8,130 nt of DNA from an archaeon (GTDB lineage Archaea; Nanobdellota; Nanobdellia; Woesearchaeales; WJKL01). The stretch is from positions 1 to 8,130 of the forward strand of contig JAGVIO010000046.1 in the NCBI GenBank assembly GCA_020056025.1. Direction: 5' to 3'. Shown piece by piece: positions 1 to 5,003 of this stretch. The position numbers and the translations under genes were made by a program. Each line of letters begins with the position of its first letter. Within the stretch, counting starts at the first letter, position 1. The notes beneath the pieces were generated by a model. That model was not told the origin of the DNA. It saw only the letters and a program-made list of their open reading frames with translations, and ran no database searches.

Positions 1-330
1 ATACCCGACTTGGGCAAGCCATAGCTTGAAAGGTTCTGCTTTTGGAGAAGGTATGGATTGAATTAGCCTGAATGCGCCTTTTGTGTTAGTGCAGTCTGTA
101 CTATAAAACTTGCCATCAGAAGATTCCAATTTCAGTTGTACGATTTTATCGTACAACTCAAATCCTTCCTCAGTAAGCTTTATCTTTAAGTCTGACCAGT
201 ATCTTCTTGGTATAGTGCTTCCAGTGAGAGCTTCCACAATATCAACTACAGAGAACCACCATTCATCATTATGCCATGTTTTTCTTATTTTCTTTCCTTC
301 AAATACAGATAATGCATTTTCTTTTTCCAT
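1..330 (-). CDS. BRO-N domain / phage antirepressor-like protein, C-terminal part missing (window edge)
   Basis: The minus strand encodes 110 residues from an ATG at 328-330 to the window edge with no stop. Seen motifs in order: ALSVFEGKKIRK (residues 6-17), W-x3-EWWFSVVDIVEALT (about 19-36), a YW-x-DLK segment (about 43-48), LYDKIVQLKL (about 55-64), then DGKFYSTDCTNTKG and FRLIQSIPSPKAEPFKLWLA near the edge. This is the characteristic N-terminal signature of the BRO family found in viruses, plasmids and many bacterial and archaeal chromosomes; the domain is thought to bind DNA and resembles phage antirepressors. The usual C-terminal part, about 100-150 more residues, lies outside the window. 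The start matches the family N-terminus and sits about 29 bases from a TATA box, so a leaderless transcript is likely. A GTG at 445-447 would add 39 residues but lies upstream of that TATA box. Function as a viral or chromosomal regulator is inferred from the family. Confidence 0.93.
   Translation of the reverse strand, partial: MEKENALSVFEGKKIRKTWHNDEWWFSVVDIVEALTGSTIPRRYWSDLKIKLTEEGFELYDKIVQLKLESSDGKFYSTDCTNTKGAFRLIQSIPSPKAEPFKLWLAQVGY
134..158. repeat. perfect 11-bp inverted repeat inside the BRO gene
   Basis: The arm AGTTGTACGAT (134-144) and its exact reverse complement ATCGTACAACT (148-158) flank the three bases TTT. The sequence encodes LYDKIVQL of the BRO-N domain on the minus strand. 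As mRNA it would form an 11-bp stem with an AAA loop. Arms this long with so short a loop are not expected by chance in 8 kb (roughly 0.01 expected for equal base use). It may be a structural RNA element, a binding site, or a chance product of a conserved peptide. Confidence 0.8.
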
Positions 331-354
331 AGATACGATAAATATGTTAACTAG

Positions 355-363
355 TTTATATAT
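355..363 (-). promoter_or_regulatory. TATA box of the BRO-like gene
   Basis: Read on the minus strand the sequence is ATATATAAA, centred about 29 bases before the ATG at 330. That spacing places the transcription start at or next to the start codon, as in archaeal leaderless genes. There is no Shine-Dalgarno motif in the short gap. Confidence 0.6.
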
Positions 364-483
364 CTTACCCACCCACCTGTCCAGTGGGTTGTGCTCAGGA
401 AAATTATGCAGAATGTCTTTATACAGCCTATAAGCAGTGTTTTCCACTGGTCAGGTGTGTCCAGTGCCTTCTTCACCTTAAAC
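364..483. promoter_or_regulatory. divergent intergenic region with inverted and direct repeats
   Basis: This stretch lies between two leaderless promoters and holds no convincing gene. It contains ACCCAC (371-376) paired with GTGGGT (384-389), loop 7, and CACTGG (445-450) paired with CCAGTG (461-466), loop 10. The 9-mer TGTCCAGTG occurs at 378-386 and again at 458-466, exactly 80 bases apart, so CCAGTG is present twice directly and once inverted. This could be an operator array for a regulator acting on both flanking promoters. The minus strand from GTG 447 is open into the BRO gene, but it would cross the TATA box. Confidence 0.4.
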
Positions 484-494
484 TTTTTAAATAA
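484..494 (+). promoter_or_regulatory. TATA box of the 241-aa gene
   Basis: TTTTTAAATAA is centred about 26 bases before the ATG at 515, the spacing of an archaeal leaderless promoter. A purine/C-rich stretch (TTAAAC) just upstream could serve as the BRE. The gap to the ATG is pyrimidine-rich and lacks a Shine-Dalgarno motif. Confidence 0.6.
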
Positions 495-514
495 GGCATA
501 TACTTCCCCCTCCG

Positions 515-1240
515 ATGGACAAAACCCTTGCAGAGATTGTTGATTTTGAAGAGATAAAGAAAAGGCTTAAGCATCAGAAGCATAGGAGCGTTGTTGAAAG
601 AACAATTGAAATAGTAGTTCCTTCTGAAGAAGTTATGGCTTTTTCTGTGCAAACTCTGCTGAACAAAAGGAATTACCACAAATACACTCAGTTCAAAGAC
701 GAAGAGATGGTCAAGTTCTGCTATGAGCATCTTATTCCTGTGCATCATCTTGAGCCAGGAATGCTTCCTGTTTTGTACTATCTGAACAGGCTGTTCAGGC
801 AGGGAGACAGGTCAGAAGAGCTGATTGAAGAAGAAGGAATATTCCATTCTTATCATGTCATCACAATGGAATCCTGCTCGGGCCATCTCAGAGATGAAGT
901 GTCTGCAGGAAGGAGCACAGGAGGCTTTAAGCTGCCTTTTATCAATTTTTACAAGTCAACCCCTGCATCAATAACTAATAAATATCATGATTTTGCAAAT
1001 CTCATAATACAATGGAAGATATTTGATTTTTCTTACAGGGATTATCCTGCTGCAAGGATGTTTCCGCACAAAAAAGAGCTTGAGAATGAGAATGCATTCA
1101 TAACAGGCGTCAGAGAGTTTTGGAATACATTGATAAATGTGATAAATTATTTCAATATGCAGCAAAGCCTTAATCCAGACATAGTCAAAGAAGTGATAAG
1201 GCCTTCTGAAGAAATAACTGATTATACTCTATGGCTCTGA
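515..1240 (+). CDS. conserved-looking hypothetical protein, 241 aa, soluble
   Basis: I do not recognise this family. The protein has no signal peptide and no membrane segment, so it should be cytoplasmic. The N-terminus is charged and probably helical (residues 1-35). A His-rich centre follows: VHHLEPGM (76-83), FHSYH (110-114), ESCSGH (119-124), then AGRSTGGFKLPF (131-142). Next come aromatic and Arg-rich stretches (QWKIFDFSYRDYPAARMFPH, 166-185) and a helix with FWNTLINVINYFN (202-214). The density of His, Cys, Glu, Arg and aromatic residues in the middle is what one sees in an enzyme or a metal-binding core, but no known motif is clear. The start is supported by a TATA box 26 bases upstream. 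The stop TGA abuts the stop of the convergent lipoprotein gene, so the two share the palindrome TGATCA (1238-1243). Confidence 0.85.
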   Translation: MDKTLAEIVDFEEIKKRLKHQKHRSVVERTIEIVVPSEEVMAFSVQTLLNKRNYHKYTQFKDEEMVKFCYEHLIPVHHLEPGMLPVLYYLNRLFRQGDRSEELIEEEGIFHSYHVITMESCSGHLRDEVSAGRSTGGFKLPFINFYKSTPASITNKYHDFANLIIQWKIFDFSYRDYPAARMFPHKKELENENAFITGVREFWNTLINVINYFNMQQSLNPDIVKEVIRPSEEITDYTLWL

Positions 1241-1681
1241 TCACTGCTGTATCTCAACATCAGCAGTTGCATTTGCAATAGTATTATTCTCATATACTAT
1301 TTCTGCATTTATCTTATAGATTCCTGCTTTTATTCCTGCACATGTGTTGCAGGGCGGTGCTTTGTAGTCAAACAGGATAAGATTCTTTCCTTCTGAGATG
1401 TTTATCTGCCTTGTATTGTCTAAGGCATAACTGTTTCTTGCATTTATACCGAAAAATCTTACACTTACATTCTCAATCCTTGAAGAGCTTTCCAGATATC
1501 CATTTATTTTCATGACTTCGCCTGAATGATATACTTCTTTGTCAAGCACAAGATTGAAGTTTGATATAGAAGGAACCTCTGCTGACTGCACATCTGCAAT
1601 GCTCATCTTTGCCTTCTGCTCTTCGCAGCCAATTGCAAAAACAGCTGCAATAATGACAAATAACAATAGTAAGTGTCTCAT
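1241..1681 (-). CDS. putative lipoprotein with Ig-like domain, 146 aa
   Basis: Residues 3-18 are hydrophobic and end in the lipobox FAIGC, with the modifiable Cys at 19 followed by acidic and charged residues, so the mature protein should be lipid-anchored on the outer face of the membrane. A linker of about 20 residues leads to a probable beta-sandwich (about 42-146): LVLDKEVYHSGEVMKING, NVSVRFFGI, GKNLILFDYKAP, IYKINAEIVYEN. A CNTC pair (Cys111, Cys114) may form a disulfide or bind metal. Several Asn-x-Ser/Thr sites (Asn71, Asn94, Asn132, Asn137) fit an extracellular protein. The ATG at 1681 has an AGGAG Shine-Dalgarno (revealed as CTCCT at 1687-1691), rarer in this window than leaderless starts. 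Its role is unknown; a small Ig-fold lipoprotein could be a binding or envelope-assembly factor. Confidence 0.88.
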   Translation of the reverse strand: MRHLLLLFVIIAAVFAIGCEEQKAKMSIADVQSAEVPSISNFNLVLDKEVYHSGEVMKINGYLESSSRIENVSVRFFGINARNSYALDNTRQINISEGKNLILFDYKAPPCNTCAGIKAGIYKINAEIVYENNTIANATADVEIQQ

Positions 1682-1711
1682 GATATCTCCTACATATCTG
1701 AAACAACGCCC

Positions 1712-1742
1712 TCTTATAAATCTTTCTAGAAAGGCTTATAAA
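1712..1742. promoter_or_regulatory. divergent promoter with back-to-back BREs and 12-bp palindrome
   Basis: TTATAAA occurs at 1714-1720 (used as TTTATAA by the minus-strand lipoprotein gene) and again at 1736-1742 (plus-strand genes). Between them lies the perfect palindrome CTTTCTAGAAAG (1722-1733). Read outward in each direction, the palindrome supplies GAAAG two bases before the TATA box, the expected place of a TFB recognition element. The palindrome may therefore be two fused BREs, or an operator controlling both directions. Predicted starts are about 1690 (minus) and about 1765 (plus), which leaves short leaders. Confidence 0.6.
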
Positions 1743-1791
1743 CAAACAGATAAATTTTGTCAGTTAAAGAGAGTTCTTTAGGCAGTATAAA

Positions 1792-2121
1792 ATGACAGGA
1801 CAAAAAGTGCACAAAGCTGAATTTGTAGAGAATAATCTGGAGATGGCTATATCAAAAGATTTTGAGCCAGGTGAAATCAGGACAGGCAAAGAATACTGCC
1901 TGTTTGATGACAATGTCCTGTACAAAGGGCGCTGCAGTTTATGCGGAGCAAGATATATTCCAGGAGACACTAATCCTGTATCCAGGATGCTCCAGGCAAT
2001 GGGATATGCCTATGCAAAGAGGATGCTTTTAAAAAAAGGGAGAATACCTGAAGAATACAGAGAGCATACAACTCAGCTGCTGGCCAATGCTCAGACAAGA
2101 GGTTTTATCAAAGTAGAATGA
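1792..2121 (+). CDS. small CxxC protein of unknown function, 109 aa
   Basis: This is a short soluble protein with no signal sequence and no family I can name. Residues 1-45 are mixed charge (IRTGKEYCLFDD), then comes a knuckle RCSLCGARYIPGD (47-59) with Cys48 and Cys51. Cys36 lies eleven residues earlier. With a single CxxC, zinc binding would need dimerisation or Cys36 plus a His. The C-terminal half is helical (SRMLQAMGYAYAKRMLLKKG, then EEYREHTTQLLANAQ). Its stop overlaps the next start in ATGA (2118-2121), so translation is probably coupled to the exported protein downstream, which hints at a shared task. The leader is about 26 bases and no strong ribosome-binding site is seen. Confidence 0.8.
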   Translation: MTGQKVHKAEFVENNLEMAISKDFEPGEIRTGKEYCLFDDNVLYKGRCSLCGARYIPGDTNPVSRMLQAMGYAYAKRMLLKKGRIPEEYREHTTQLLANAQTRGFIKVE

Positions 2122-2927
2122 AAACTAAAATCATATTTGGAATTGTATTCTTGCTTGTTTTTGCCAGCTCTGTATCAGCATCAACCCTGATGAAATATAC
2201 TGCTGACAGGGATTTTTATTATTATGCAGACGAGTTTGAATCAATGAGATATACTTATGGCCAGGTTGCATTATATCTTGATGCAAAAGCGTTTAATCTT
2301 GCCAATAGCTATATCCAGGTGCAGCCTAACATGAACTACCCGATACAGGCAACATATTCTATTGTAAGAAAAGCAGAAGGCGGAGAATCAAAAGATGTTG
2401 AGATAATTGTGATAAATCAGCAAGGCACAATCTACGGCAAGACTTATATCTTTAACCCAAAAAATGCAACTGCAGTCGGAAATTTTAGCAGAGAAGGAAT
2501 GCCCTCTGGCCCGCCTTGGGGAAAAGACATCTTGGGCAAAGCTATATGGAAATCAGGCAATGGCTGGGTGTATGCAGACGGCTCAGAAGCATATGAGCCT
2601 TATAAATTCACAAGGCCGCAGACAAAGCCTGTTGGAAAAGACATTGACGGAATGGAAATCTATGAGATGGGTGGTACTTATGTCTATTATGACGGAAGCA
2701 TTGTCCAGACACCTTACATTGTGAAGTATGCTGTTGAAGAGCAAAATAAAGAAAAACAGGATGAAAGCAAAGAGAATAAAGAAACTGAAAATAATAAAGA
2801 AGAAGTACAAATTCAGCAGCAGAAAGAAGAAGCAGCGAATCAGCAGGATGCAACGCAGCAGAAACAGCCTAAAGAGAATTTGGTAGCCAAAATCATAAAT
2901 TGGTTTAGGAATCTGTTCTGGAAGTAA
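2118..2927 (+). CDS. exported surface protein with duplicated 38-residue repeat and amphipathic C-terminus, 269 aa
   Basis: A Sec signal peptide (KTKIIFGIVFLLVFASSVSAS) is likely cut after residue 21 or so. Residues 22-125 look like a beta-rich domain rich in Tyr. Two tandem copies follow with a strict 38-residue offset: GKD at 135-137 and 173-175, VYADGS and VYYDGS at 151-156 and 189-194, and PY at 161-162 and 199-200. Residues 206-252 are a low-complexity Lys/Glu/Gln/Asn linker that should be extended or coiled. The last 16 residues (NLVAKIINWFRNLFWK) form an amphipathic helix with aromatic residues on one face, which could hold the protein at the membrane. The ATGA overlap with the 109-aa gene indicates co-translation. 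I do not know a function; a cell-surface or wall-associated structural or binding protein fits. Confidence 0.88.
   Translation: MKTKIIFGIVFLLVFASSVSASTLMKYTADRDFYYYADEFESMRYTYGQVALYLDAKAFNLANSYIQVQPNMNYPIQATYSIVRKAEGGESKDVEIIVINQQGTIYGKTYIFNPKNATAVGNFSREGMPSGPPWGKDILGKAIWKSGNGWVYADGSEAYEPYKFTRPQTKPVGKDIDGMEIYEMGGTYVYYDGSIVQTPYIVKYAVEEQNKEKQDESKENKETENNKEEVQIQQQKEEAANQQDATQQKQPKENLVAKIINWFRNLFWK
2520..2717 (+). repeat. two coding copies of a 38-residue repeat unit
   Basis: The two units start at 2520 and 2634 (114 bases apart) and share the pattern GKD-x(0-1)-I-x-G-x-x-I-x(3)-G-x-x-x-VY-x-DGS-x(4)-PY without a gap over the key positions. The DNA copies have diverged far more than the protein pattern, so the duplication is old and selected at protein level. 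Confidence 0.75.
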
Positions 2928-2928
2928 G

Positions 2929-2938
2929 TTTTATATAT
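2929..2938 (+). promoter_or_regulatory. TATA box of the ferritin-like gene
   Basis: TTTTATATAT starts two bases after the upstream stop codon and is centred about 26 bases before the ATG at 2960, giving a leaderless transcript. A run of six Ts (2945-2950 region) between TATA box and ATG may at the same time end transcription of the upstream pair. Confidence 0.65.
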
Positions 2939-2959
2939 CCTAACATTTTTTCAGTTCTT

Positions 2960-3472
2960 ATGAACAAAGAGCTTGCATCTGCACTGAAGACAGCACTGAC
3001 AAATGAGATTGCAGGAGAGGAATTCTACACAAAAGTTGCAGAAGAGGCAAAAGACCAGTTCACAAGAAATACATTTGCACATCTGGCACATGACGAGATA
3101 TACCACATTGAGAAGATTACTTTATTCATTGAGACAGAAAAAGCAGCTGCAATAGAAAAAAGAATAAAAAACAGGAATCCAAAATCAGGACTTAAATTCT
3201 TCCAGCTGACAGAAAAGGAATTTAAGAAAAAGAAAGAATCTTTCAATAAAGTTAATTTTGGCAATTACAGGCTTGCGATACAGATTGAGATAAAGAGCTT
3301 TAACCTTTACAAAGAGCTTGCAGGAAAGGCAAAAGACAAGAAGACAAAAGACTTTTTCCAGTTTTTGATGAAAGAAGAAGCAACCCATAAAAAGATTTTG
3401 GAAGAAGCGCTTTCATTCATGCAGGATCCTGCTGATTATTTCTTAGAGAAAGAAAGATGGCATTTTGATTAA
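2960..3472 (+). CDS. rubrerythrin-type ferritin-like di-iron protein, 170 aa
   Basis: A four-helix bundle with internal two-fold symmetry is evident. Expected di-iron ligands are all present: Glu16 in NEIAGEEFY on helix 1, Glu46-x-x-His49 (DEIYH) on helix 2, Glu110 in QIEIKSFNLY on helix 3, and Glu140-x-x-His143 (EEATH) on helix 4. The long Lys-rich segment at 66-100 links the two halves. The C-terminal rubredoxin domain of classical rubrerythrin is absent, as in the stand-alone erythrin/COG1633-type proteins. Family knowledge suggests peroxide reduction or iron handling in the cytoplasm of an anaerobe or microaerophile; electron donation would need a partner that is not in this window. It has its own leaderless promoter and therefore is probably regulated separately from the surface protein upstream. 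Confidence 0.93.
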   Translation: MNKELASALKTALTNEIAGEEFYTKVAEEAKDQFTRNTFAHLAHDEIYHIEKITLFIETEKAAAIEKRIKNRNPKSGLKFFQLTEKEFKKKKESFNKVNFGNYRLAIQIEIKSFNLYKELAGKAKDKKTKDFFQFLMKEEATHKKILEEALSFMQDPADYFLEKERWHFD

Positions 3473-3483
3473 AAAATAGAAAG

Positions 3484-3497
3484 ATATTTATTTAATA
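3484..3497 (+). promoter_or_regulatory. AT-rich TATA element of the small membrane protein gene
   Basis: ATATTTATTTAATA lies 12 bases after the ferritin-like stop, with its TATTTAT core about 28 bases before the ATG at 3516. The spacing fits a leaderless transcript. The surroundings are so AT-rich that the exact box is uncertain. Confidence 0.45.
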
Positions 3498-3515
3498 AAA
3501 GAGATATACATTAAA

Positions 3516-3752
3516 ATGGACTATTTTAAAGGAATTTTATTGATTATTTTAGGTATATTTAATATAATATCTAGCTATTTCGGTTGGTATCAGAAAATTT
3601 CTTGGCTTAAAAAAATTGATGAGAGTTCGGGGTATTTTGGGTGCGTGTATAGGCAGTCTGTGAAAAAATTAAGACCATTATATGTTAAGATCATTCAGTA
3701 TTTACTTTCATTAGTTCTAATCTATTGGGGAATTCAATACCTTTTAAAATAA
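3516..3752 (+). CDS. small two-helix membrane protein, 78 aa
   Basis: There are two hydrophobic segments, roughly residues 5-25 (GILLIILGIFNIISSYFGW) and 55-76 (LYVKIIQYLLSLVLIYWGIQ). They are separated by a basic loop with Lys/Arg at 27-33 and 46-53, so the loop should be cytoplasmic and both ends outside. No domain is recognised. The gene is more AT-rich than its neighbours and is the first of several elements in an AT-rich island between the ferritin-like gene and the hydrolase operon. Length and composition suit a membrane-associated accessory peptide; a toxin or an immunity-type partner of the nearby RHS fragment is conceivable but nothing in the sequence proves it. Confidence 0.7.
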   Translation: MDYFKGILLIILGIFNIISSYFGWYQKISWLKKIDESSGYFGCVYRQSVKKLRPLYVKIIQYLLSLVLIYWGIQYLLK

Positions 3753-3762
3753 ACAAAAATAA

Positions 3763-3778
3763 TCTTATCTTTGTTTTT
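3763..3778 (+). terminator. T-rich terminator candidate
   Basis: A T-rich run ending in TTTGTTTTT begins ten bases after the stop of the small membrane protein gene. Archaeal intrinsic termination uses such U-rich tracts and does not need a hairpin. The call rests on position and composition only. Confidence 0.4.
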
Positions 3779-3783
3779 AACAG

Positions 3784-3821
3784 CCAGCCAGTAGAAAGTT
3801 TCTAAAAGAAATGTTGGCTGG
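3784..3821. repeat. inverted repeat with two alternative inner stems
   Basis: CCAGCCA (3784-3790) and TGGCTGG (3815-3821) are perfect complements around a 24-base loop. Inside, TTTCT (3799-3803) can pair with AGAAA on its left (3793-3797) or with AGAAA on its right (3807-3811). The region is noncoding. It could be a transcript-end structure, a small structured RNA, or a site bound as DNA. Confidence 0.5.
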
Positions 3822-3866
3822 GTAGATTCTTTCTCACTTCTTTGAATATGTAAACAATTCTTAATC

Positions 3867-3885
3867 TAAGCATATTATATGCTTA
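3867..3885. promoter_or_regulatory. perfect 19-bp palindrome, operator candidate
   Basis: TAAGCATAT and ATATGCTTA flank a single central T, so both 9-bp arms are exact. It ends 14 bases before a possible TATA box (GTATATATC, 3899-3907), a usual place for an activator or repressor dimer site in archaea. The flanks are intergenic. Chance cannot be excluded because the region is AT-rich. Confidence 0.5.
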
Positions 3886-3898
3886 ATATACTCGATAG

Positions 3899-3907
3899 GT
3901 ATATATC
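3899..3907 (+). promoter_or_regulatory. possible TATA box for the short frames before the RHS fragment
   Basis: GTATATATC is centred at 3903. A start about 26 bases on (near 3929) would give a short leader carrying AGGGGTGA (3934-3941), a good match to the archaeal anti-Shine-Dalgarno, directly before an ATG at 3942. That ATG opens only a 14-residue frame (MELNKNIRVVKWLL) ending at 3986, which overlaps the start of the 51-aa frame at 3974. Confidence 0.35.
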
Positions 3908-3973
3908 TTTCAAAGTCTAATATTTATTTCATTAGGGGTGAATGGAATTAAATAAAAATATAAGGGTGGTTAA

Positions 3974-4129
3974 ATGGCTGTTATAACTAGCTATAAAGTT
4001 CAGGGGAGCATAGCAAATTTATCTGTAAAGCTTAGCATAAAAGAGTATTCTGATCTTAAAGGCGAGGTCAATAACATCCATCTTATTCCAGAATCATTCA
4101 TCAATGCAAGATCTGCTTTCTGTTCATGA
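3974..4129 (+). CDS. marginal short ORF, 51 aa, unknown
   Basis: ATG 3974 follows a GGTGG (3965-3969) that could bind 16S rRNA, and an AT-rich box near 3948-3955. The product (MAVITSYKVQGSIANLSVKL at the start, FINARSAFCS at the end) has no signal, membrane segment or motif that I recognise. The alternating polar/hydrophobic first half could form strands. It ends inside the first codons of the RHS frame, in a different reading frame, so it may be the decayed 5' end of whatever the RHS fragment joined, or simply a chance ORF. Confidence 0.25.
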   Translation: MAVITSYKVQGSIANLSVKLSIKEYSDLKGEVNNIHLIPESFINARSAFCS

Positions 4130-5003
4130 TTATGGAGATACTTCTGTTTCAGGAGATGAAAAGACAACAAATTATACTTATGCTGTGCATGCTGGCAACT
4201 GGATAATGGACAAGCCAGCGACTGTAACTTTGTTTGATTCAGATGGAGATAAAGTCAAAGATGCAAAATTCTATTATGATGGTCTCGGATTAAGAGGGAT
4301 GGGAAGCAAAGGAGAGCTTACCAAAACAGAAAAATGGAATTCAGATGGCAATAATTCATTCAGCTATTTTGAATATGACACATTTGGAAATGTCATCAAA
4401 GAAACAGACAGCTTAGGCAACTCAAACAAATATTCATATGACACTTCGCATACTTATCCTGATTCAATGACTAATGCTTTAGGGCATATATCATATTACA
4501 ATTACGATTTAGGCACAGGCAATTTGAACTGGCAAGAGAAAAATGACATAAGGACAAGCTTTTATTACGACACATTTGGCAGGATTTTGAAAGAAATTCA
4601 GCCTTATGATACAACTGATCTGCCAACAAAAACATATGCTTATTATTTTGATGGAACTGCTCCAGAATCAGTAAAAGTTAGCCTAAAAACAACTGCCGAC
4701 AACACAAATGACATCACTTACTTTTACGACGGATTTGCTAACCTAGTTCAGCTTAAATCAGACATAGAAAACAATCAGCAGATAGTCAAAAATATCTTTT
4801 ATGATTCAAGCTACAGAGTCAAATATGAACAGAATCCTTACTTTGCAAATAATGTTAATGGGCTATCAAACACCTCTATCACATCAAACAACACCTTTTA
4901 CTCTTACGACCCTGTTGATAGGGTTGTAGGTTATCAGTTTTTGCCTAATTACTTCCATTCACAAACTTGTTCAAATCAATCTCTATTTTTACTGGCTTTA
5001 TGA
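4104..5003 (+). CDS. RHS/YD-repeat protein fragment, likely a gene remnant
   Basis: About 276 residues are clear RHS/YD-repeat shell sequence: DYGDTSVSGDE (9-19), FYYDGLGLRG (57-66), FEYDTFGNVIKETDSLGN (89-106), YSYDT (110-114), YYDTFGRILKEIQPYD (154-169), FYDGFANLVQLKSD (207-220), FYDSSYRVKYEQNP (232-245) and YSYDPVDRVVGYQ (266-278). In complete proteins these repeats build a large secreted beta-cage that encloses a C-terminal toxin. Here the N-terminal signal/SpvB-like part, the RHS core end and any toxin tip are missing. Upstream in the same frame there are stops at 3984, 4011 and 4038. The last 20 or so residues lose the repeat pattern and read antisense to the neighbouring gene from 4945. 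Codon use is not strikingly foreign. I see an internal slice left by deletion or recombination; the ORF may still be translated, but a working RHS toxin is unlikely. Confidence 0.8.
   Translation: MQDLLSVHDYGDTSVSGDEKTTNYTYAVHAGNWIMDKPATVTLFDSDGDKVKDAKFYYDGLGLRGMGSKGELTKTEKWNSDGNNSFSYFEYDTFGNVIKETDSLGNSNKYSYDTSHTYPDSMTNALGHISYYNYDLGTGNLNWQEKNDIRTSFYYDTFGRILKEIQPYDTTDLPTKTYAYYFDGTAPESVKVSLKTTADNTNDITYFYDGFANLVQLKSDIENNQQIVKNIFYDSSYRVKYEQNPYFANNVNGLSNTSITSNNTFYSYDPVDRVVGYQFLPNYFHSQTCSNQSLFLLAL

Noticed and set aside
110..433. 107-aa plus-strand ORF
   Set aside because: It is antisense to the BRO gene and has a low-complexity Ser/Phe-rich product without a motif.
368..447. Upstream extension of the BRO frame from GTG 447
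   Set aside because: It would cross the TATA box at 355-363, and the family N-terminus matches the ATG at 330.
782..798. CTGAACAG and CTGTTCAG, 8-bp inverted repeat in the 241-aa gene
   Set aside because: Arms of 8 bp with a short loop are expected about once in a window of this size, and the codons (LNRLF) explain it.
1539..1781. 80-aa plus-strand ORF across the lipoprotein start
   Set aside because: It is the shadow of the lipoprotein gene and covers the divergent promoter.
3753..4103. CRISPR array or attachment site in the AT-rich stretch
   Set aside because: No repeated unit with regular spacers and no tRNA end is present; only isolated inverted repeats are seen.
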